From Aggregatilineales bacterium (GTDB taxonomy: Bacteria > Chloroflexota > Anaerolineae > Aggregatilineales > Phototrophicaceae): a stretch of 52,828 nucleotides of DNA. Of the stretch, positions 49,816 through 52,828 are shown one piece after another; position 1 is the stretch's first letter, and each line of letters begins with the position of its first letter. Location of the stretch: contig JARKOK010000156.1 of the NCBI GenBank assembly GCA_029975765.1, positions 1-52,828 of the forward strand, in the 5' to 3' direction. The translations under genes were made by a program, and so were the position numbers. Under the pieces are notes generated by a model that saw nothing but the letters and a program-made list of their open reading frames with translations, was not told the DNA's origin and searched no databases.

Positions 49816-51507
49816 ATGTTTACCCCACTTCGTAAATTTTTCGCCATATTGAATCCCCTGCGCTGGGCGAGCCGCCTGTTCGCGGCAGCCGCCAACGGGC
49901 GGCGGCGCTTTCGTAAAATCGGCTACATCCAGCTCATGCTGCCCGCCGACCTGCCGCTGCTGCCCGAAGCGCGCCGGTGGTGGCAGCGCCGCCTGCTGGG
50001 TAAAAGCCCGCTGAGCCTGCTGGAACTGGAACGTGAGTTCCGCCGGATCGCGGACGACCCACGCCCCATTGGTCTGATTCTGTACCTGCGCGGCCTGAAC
50101 CTGACCCTGGCCGACCTGCAAACCCTGCGCGGCAGCCTGCTGCGGCTGCGGGCGCGTGGCAAACGCGTGATCTGTTTCGCGCAGATGTATGACAACCGCC
50201 AGTATTATATCGCCAGCGCCGCCGACGAGATTGTGATGCAGCCGGGCGGTGAACTGATGGTGACCGGCCTGCACAGCGAAGCCCTGTTCCTGAAGGACGC
50301 GCTGGACGCGCTGGGGGTGGAACTGGACAGCGTGGCGATTTCGCCGTACAAGGGCGCGTTTGACCGCTTCACCCGGCGCGAACCATCGCCCGAAGGCCGC
50401 GAGCAGTTGGACTGGCTGCTGGACTCGCAGTACGAGATTTTCGTTCGGGACATCGCCGAAGCGCGCGGCTTAACGCCGGACGCGGTGCGGGCGCTGGTGG
50501 ACGGCGCGCCGCATCTGGACAGCGAGGCGCTGGCGGCGGGGTACATTGATGCGGTCGAAACGGAGGAGGCGCTGTTCCGGCGGCTGGAGGCGCGGCACGT
50601 TCTGACGTGGGAGCAGGCGGGACGGGCGCTGTATAAAAAGTGGCGCCCGCGACCGGATAAATACATAGCCGTGCTGCGCGTGGGCGGCCTGATGCTGCCT
50701 GGCGAAAGCGGCAGCCCGCCGGTGAATCTGCCCATTCCGATCATCGGCGGGGAGCGCGCCGGCGACCTGACCGTGACCCGGCAGGCGCGGGCGCTGCTGA
50801 AAAACCGGGACGCGGCGGCGGTGGTACTGCTGATTGACAGCGGCGGCGGCGCGGCCATGACCGCCGAAGCCATGACCGCCGCGCTGGCGGAACTGGCGGC
50901 TGACCGCCCGCTGGTCGCCTGTATGAACGGGGTGGCGGCGTCCGGCGGGTATATGATCGCCACTGCCGCGCGCTGGATTGTGGCGCAGCCGGCCACGCTG
51001 ACCGGCTCGATTGGGGTTATCAGCGCGAAGGCCGTCACACGCGGGCTGTGGGATAAACTGCAAATCCACCGCTACGAGTTCACACGCGGGGCGAACGCGG
51101 CCATGTTCAGCGACGCCGCGCCGTATACCGAGGCGCAGCGCGCGCGTGTTGTGCGCGGGGTGCAGCACACCTATCAGCAGTTTATAGATCACGTAGCCGC
51201 TGCCCGTAACATGAGCGCCGGGGCGGTGGACGCCGTAAGCGGCGGGCGGGTGTGGACGGGCGCGCAGGCGCTCGAACGCGGTCTGGTGGACGAACTGGGC
51301 GACCTGCACGCGGCGCTGGCGAAAGCGAAGGCGCTGGCCGGTCTGCCGGACGAAACGCCGGTCGCGCTGGCCGGCAAAGCCCCACCGCTGCCGCCCCAGT
51401 TAGCGGCCAACCCGGCTGCCGCGCTGGACTATCTGCGGGCGAACGCGCAGGCGGTGGGCGGCGGCACGCCCCTGCTGCTGCTGCCGTTTGAGTGGCGGGT
51501 GTCTTAA
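49816..51507 (+). CDS. sppA: signal peptide peptidase SppA-type protease (S49, long form)
   Basis: 563 residues, two tandem S49 domains as in the 67K type. The catalytic lysine is Lys179 (SPYKGAFDRFTRREPSPE) in the first domain and the serine is Ser376 (GVAASGGYMIATAA) in the second, about 200 residues apart as in E. coli SppA. It degrades cleaved signal peptides in the membrane. No clear N-terminal membrane helix: residues 8-27 are only weakly hydrophobic, so a cytoplasmic form like plant or archaeal SppA is possible. ATG 49816 was chosen as the first in line with the conserved start; the frame opens at 49693. Confidence 0.92.
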   Translation: MFTPLRKFFAILNPLRWASRLFAAAANGRRRFRKIGYIQLMLPADLPLLPEARRWWQRRLLGKSPLSLLELEREFRRIADDPRPIGLILYLRGLNLTLADLQTLRGSLLRLRARGKRVICFAQMYDNRQYYIASAADEIVMQPGGELMVTGLHSEALFLKDALDALGVELDSVAISPYKGAFDRFTRREPSPEGREQLDWLLDSQYEIFVRDIAEARGLTPDAVRALVDGAPHLDSEALAAGYIDAVETEEALFRRLEARHVLTWEQAGRALYKKWRPRPDKYIAVLRVGGLMLPGESGSPPVNLPIPIIGGERAGDLTVTRQARALLKNRDAAAVVLLIDSGGGAAMTAEAMTAALAELAADRPLVACMNGVAASGGYMIATAARWIVAQPATLTGSIGVISAKAVTRGLWDKLQIHRYEFTRGANAAMFSDAAPYTEAQRARVVRGVQHTYQQFIDHVAAARNMSAGAVDAVSGGRVWTGAQALERGLVDELGDLHAALAKAKALAGLPDETPVALAGKAPPLPPQLAANPAAALDYLRANAQAVGGGTPLLLLPFEWRVS

Positions 51508-51611
51508 TTTCGCGCGGCGGCATTTGCCTGTAAACTGAGAACTGCACTATCCAGAGCAGCTACGCATAACCTATGCCCTAATGCAGAATCAGCGCAGACG
51601 GGTTGAATGCT

Positions 51612-51638
51612 GTAGGGGCAGACCTGTGTGTGCGCCCC
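51612..51638. repeat. GTAGGGG dispersed repeat, partial copy 3
   Basis: GTAGGGGCAGACC followed by TGTGTGTGCGCCCC: the first hairpin of the unit seen in full at 29278, without the second half. Confidence 0.55.
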
Positions 51639-51725
51639 GACCTTCAACGTATATGCTGTGCGGCATCCCTGCTGTCTGTGGGTGGATAGCCTTACGGACA
51701 ACCGCACCTAATGGGAGTTGTCTTT

Positions 51726-51756
51726 GTAGGAGCGGGTTTCTAAACACGCCCCTGCG
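51726..51756. repeat. GTAGGAG dispersed repeat, diverged copy 4
   Basis: GTAGGAGCGGGTTT, then TAAACACGCCCCTGCG, a diverged version of the first hairpin of the same repeat, about 90 bases after copy 3. Confidence 0.45.
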
Positions 51757-51824
51757 AAATCCGGCGAATTCTGATTGGTTTGTCCATGAGTTTATTGTCA
51801 GTAGGCTTATCGGAGGAGACACCA

Positions 51825-52828
51825 ATGTTAAAGCAAAAAAAGTATTTTTTCCGCGTGGTGACGCTGCTGGCGCTGCTGCTGGCCGTCGGGCTGACCGGCG
51901 CGCAGGCGCAGGGGGAGGCGGCCTGGACTATTCTGTTTTATTCGACTGCCGATACCAGCGACATCGAAGACGGTATGATGCTGGACATCAACGAAGTGGA
52001 ATATATCGGCAGTACGGCGCAGGTGAACTTCGTCGCGCAGGTGGATCGCACCGATGCCGACAGCAGTTGGACGGACGCCCGCCGCTTTCTGCTGACGCAG
52101 GATGGCGACTGGCAGATGGTCAACTCCGAGGTGCTGGCGGCGTTGGGCGAGGTGAATCAGGGGGAAGTCGAGGCGCTGGTGGATTTTGCGCGGTGGGGTA
52201 TCACCGAGTTCCCGGCGCAGCACTATGCGCTCATTATCTCCGATCACGGCGGCGGCTGGACGGGTATTGGCTGGGACATGACCGACAACGACGACCAGCT
52301 GACGATGCTGGAACTGGACGACGCGCTGACGCAGATCACCGGCGAACTGGGGCGCAAGCTGGATTTCATCGGCTTCGACGCCTGCCTGATGGCGCAGTAC
52401 GAAGTGCTGAAACTGCTGTCGCCCTATGCTGATTACGCGATTGTGGCCGAAGAAACCGAACCGGCTTACGGCTGGGCGTATGACATTTCGCTGGCGACGT
52501 TCGTGCAGAATCCGGGCATGGGAGTGGTCGAACTGGGCAAACAGATCGTAGACGATTATGTGTATTCCTACGCCCAGGGGGAATGGAGCGACGCCGGTTA
52601 CACCGGCTACGATCTGAACCTGATTGATCTGGCGCAGATACCCGCCGCCGACGCGGCGCTGAACGCCTTCGCGCGCGCGGTGCAGGCCAACAGCCGGTCC
52701 GTCATGAGCGCGATTGGTGACGCGCGCAACAACGCGCAGTTCTTCGGCGGCAGCACGCCGGATGAAGCCGATTTGCAGTCCTCGATTGATCTGATTCACT
52801 TCCTGACGCTGCTGATGGACTTCTCCGA
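51825..52828 (+). CDS. clostripain-family (C11) cysteine protease, 3' end outside window
   Basis: First 334 codons, open at the window edge. Signal peptide (VVTLLALLLAVGLTGAQAQ) indicates export. The catalytic dyad of family C11 is visible: His141 in ISDHGGGW and Cys187 in GFDACLM, with the surrounding AEETEPAYGWAYD loop (about 208-220). C11 enzymes cleave after basic residues and are common in secreted proteins of gut and environmental bacteria. ATG 51825 follows GGAGG by about 8 bases. Substrate and C-terminal domains are unknown because the gene is cut. Confidence 0.9.
   Translation, partial: MLKQKKYFFRVVTLLALLLAVGLTGAQAQGEAAWTILFYSTADTSDIEDGMMLDINEVEYIGSTAQVNFVAQVDRTDADSSWTDARRFLLTQDGDWQMVNSEVLAALGEVNQGEVEALVDFARWGITEFPAQHYALIISDHGGGWTGIGWDMTDNDDQLTMLELDDALTQITGELGRKLDFIGFDACLMAQYEVLKLLSPYADYAIVAEETEPAYGWAYDISLATFVQNPGMGVVELGKQIVDDYVYSYAQGEWSDAGYTGYDLNLIDLAQIPAADAALNAFARAVQANSRSVMSAIGDARNNAQFFGGSTPDEADLQSSIDLIHFLTLLMDFS

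Larger units (their letters stand above)
51508..51824. other. 317-base non-coding interval with two repeat fragments
   Basis: Between the SppA and clostripain genes. It holds two partial copies of the GTAGGGG repeat and no reading frame with family features. The GGAGG ribosome site of the next gene lies at its end. Confidence 0.6.

Overview
The window looks like chromosomal DNA of an uncultured member of the Chloroflexota (Anaerolineae-like), with moderately high GC. This is inferred from gene content: a large ATPase/TPR regulator with a LuxR helix-turn-helix at its N-terminus, a Sec-type (clade II) nitrous oxide reductase cluster, an Uma2-type nuclease, serine hydrolases, beta-helix surface proteins, two SPFH proteins, and dispersed GTAGGGG/CCCCTAC repeats. 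No rRNA, tRNA or CRISPR array was seen.

Layout. 1-1384: a decayed transposase and a rhodanese translationally coupled to a small basic protein. 1385-10521: the LuxR/ATPase regulator, then a membrane-anchored SPFH protein followed 18 bases later by a 1871-residue protein. That protein joins one degenerate and one intact-looking fold-type-I PLP aminotransferase module to a C-terminal region carrying, in order, altered versions of the motifs of phosphoenolpyruvate carboxylase (PEPC). 10676-14601: a serine hydrolase, a Ca2+/H+ antiporter and a secreted protein. 15253-22417: a denitrification operon of the clade II type (nosZ, nosB-like, nosD, nosF, nosY, a YtkA-like lipoprotein, a membrane-anchored cytochrome c) behind a perfect CRP-type palindrome. 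It would reduce N2O to N2 outside the membrane, with NosDFY maturing the copper centre and the cytochrome feeding electrons. No nosR or nosL is present in the window.

22522-31632: a prohibitin-like protein, a DUF3124 lipoprotein, an Lgt-like protein, an amidohydrolase, a MOSC protein, a nitrilase-type amidase, and a four-gene run with overlapping ends (Uma2, a small unknown, a SAM methyltransferase, an ICMT-like methyltransferase). Three nested-palindrome repeats lie between lgt, the amidohydrolase, the MOSC gene and the amidase, and each supplies the stop codon of the gene before it. 31714-38064: a merR gene with its 19-base-spacer promoter and an aldo/keto reductase; then a TetR repressor with an ABC exporter, and closely similar inverted repeats at both control regions; then a second serine hydrolase.

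38068-52828: a beta-helix surface protein, a toxin-antitoxin locus whose toxin is broken, a MecA/PBP2-like transpeptidase lipoprotein, and a DNA methyltransferase facing a PD-(D/E)XK nuclease. The nuclease overlaps the end of a row that contains a PAS/GAF histidine kinase, a small protein and a metallophosphoesterase. The window ends with an SppA-type protease and the start of a clostripain-family protease cut by the window edge. The most unusual items are the aminotransferase-PEPC-like fusion, the stop-codon-supplying repeats, the shared TetR-type operators and the nuclease placed in a signalling gene row.
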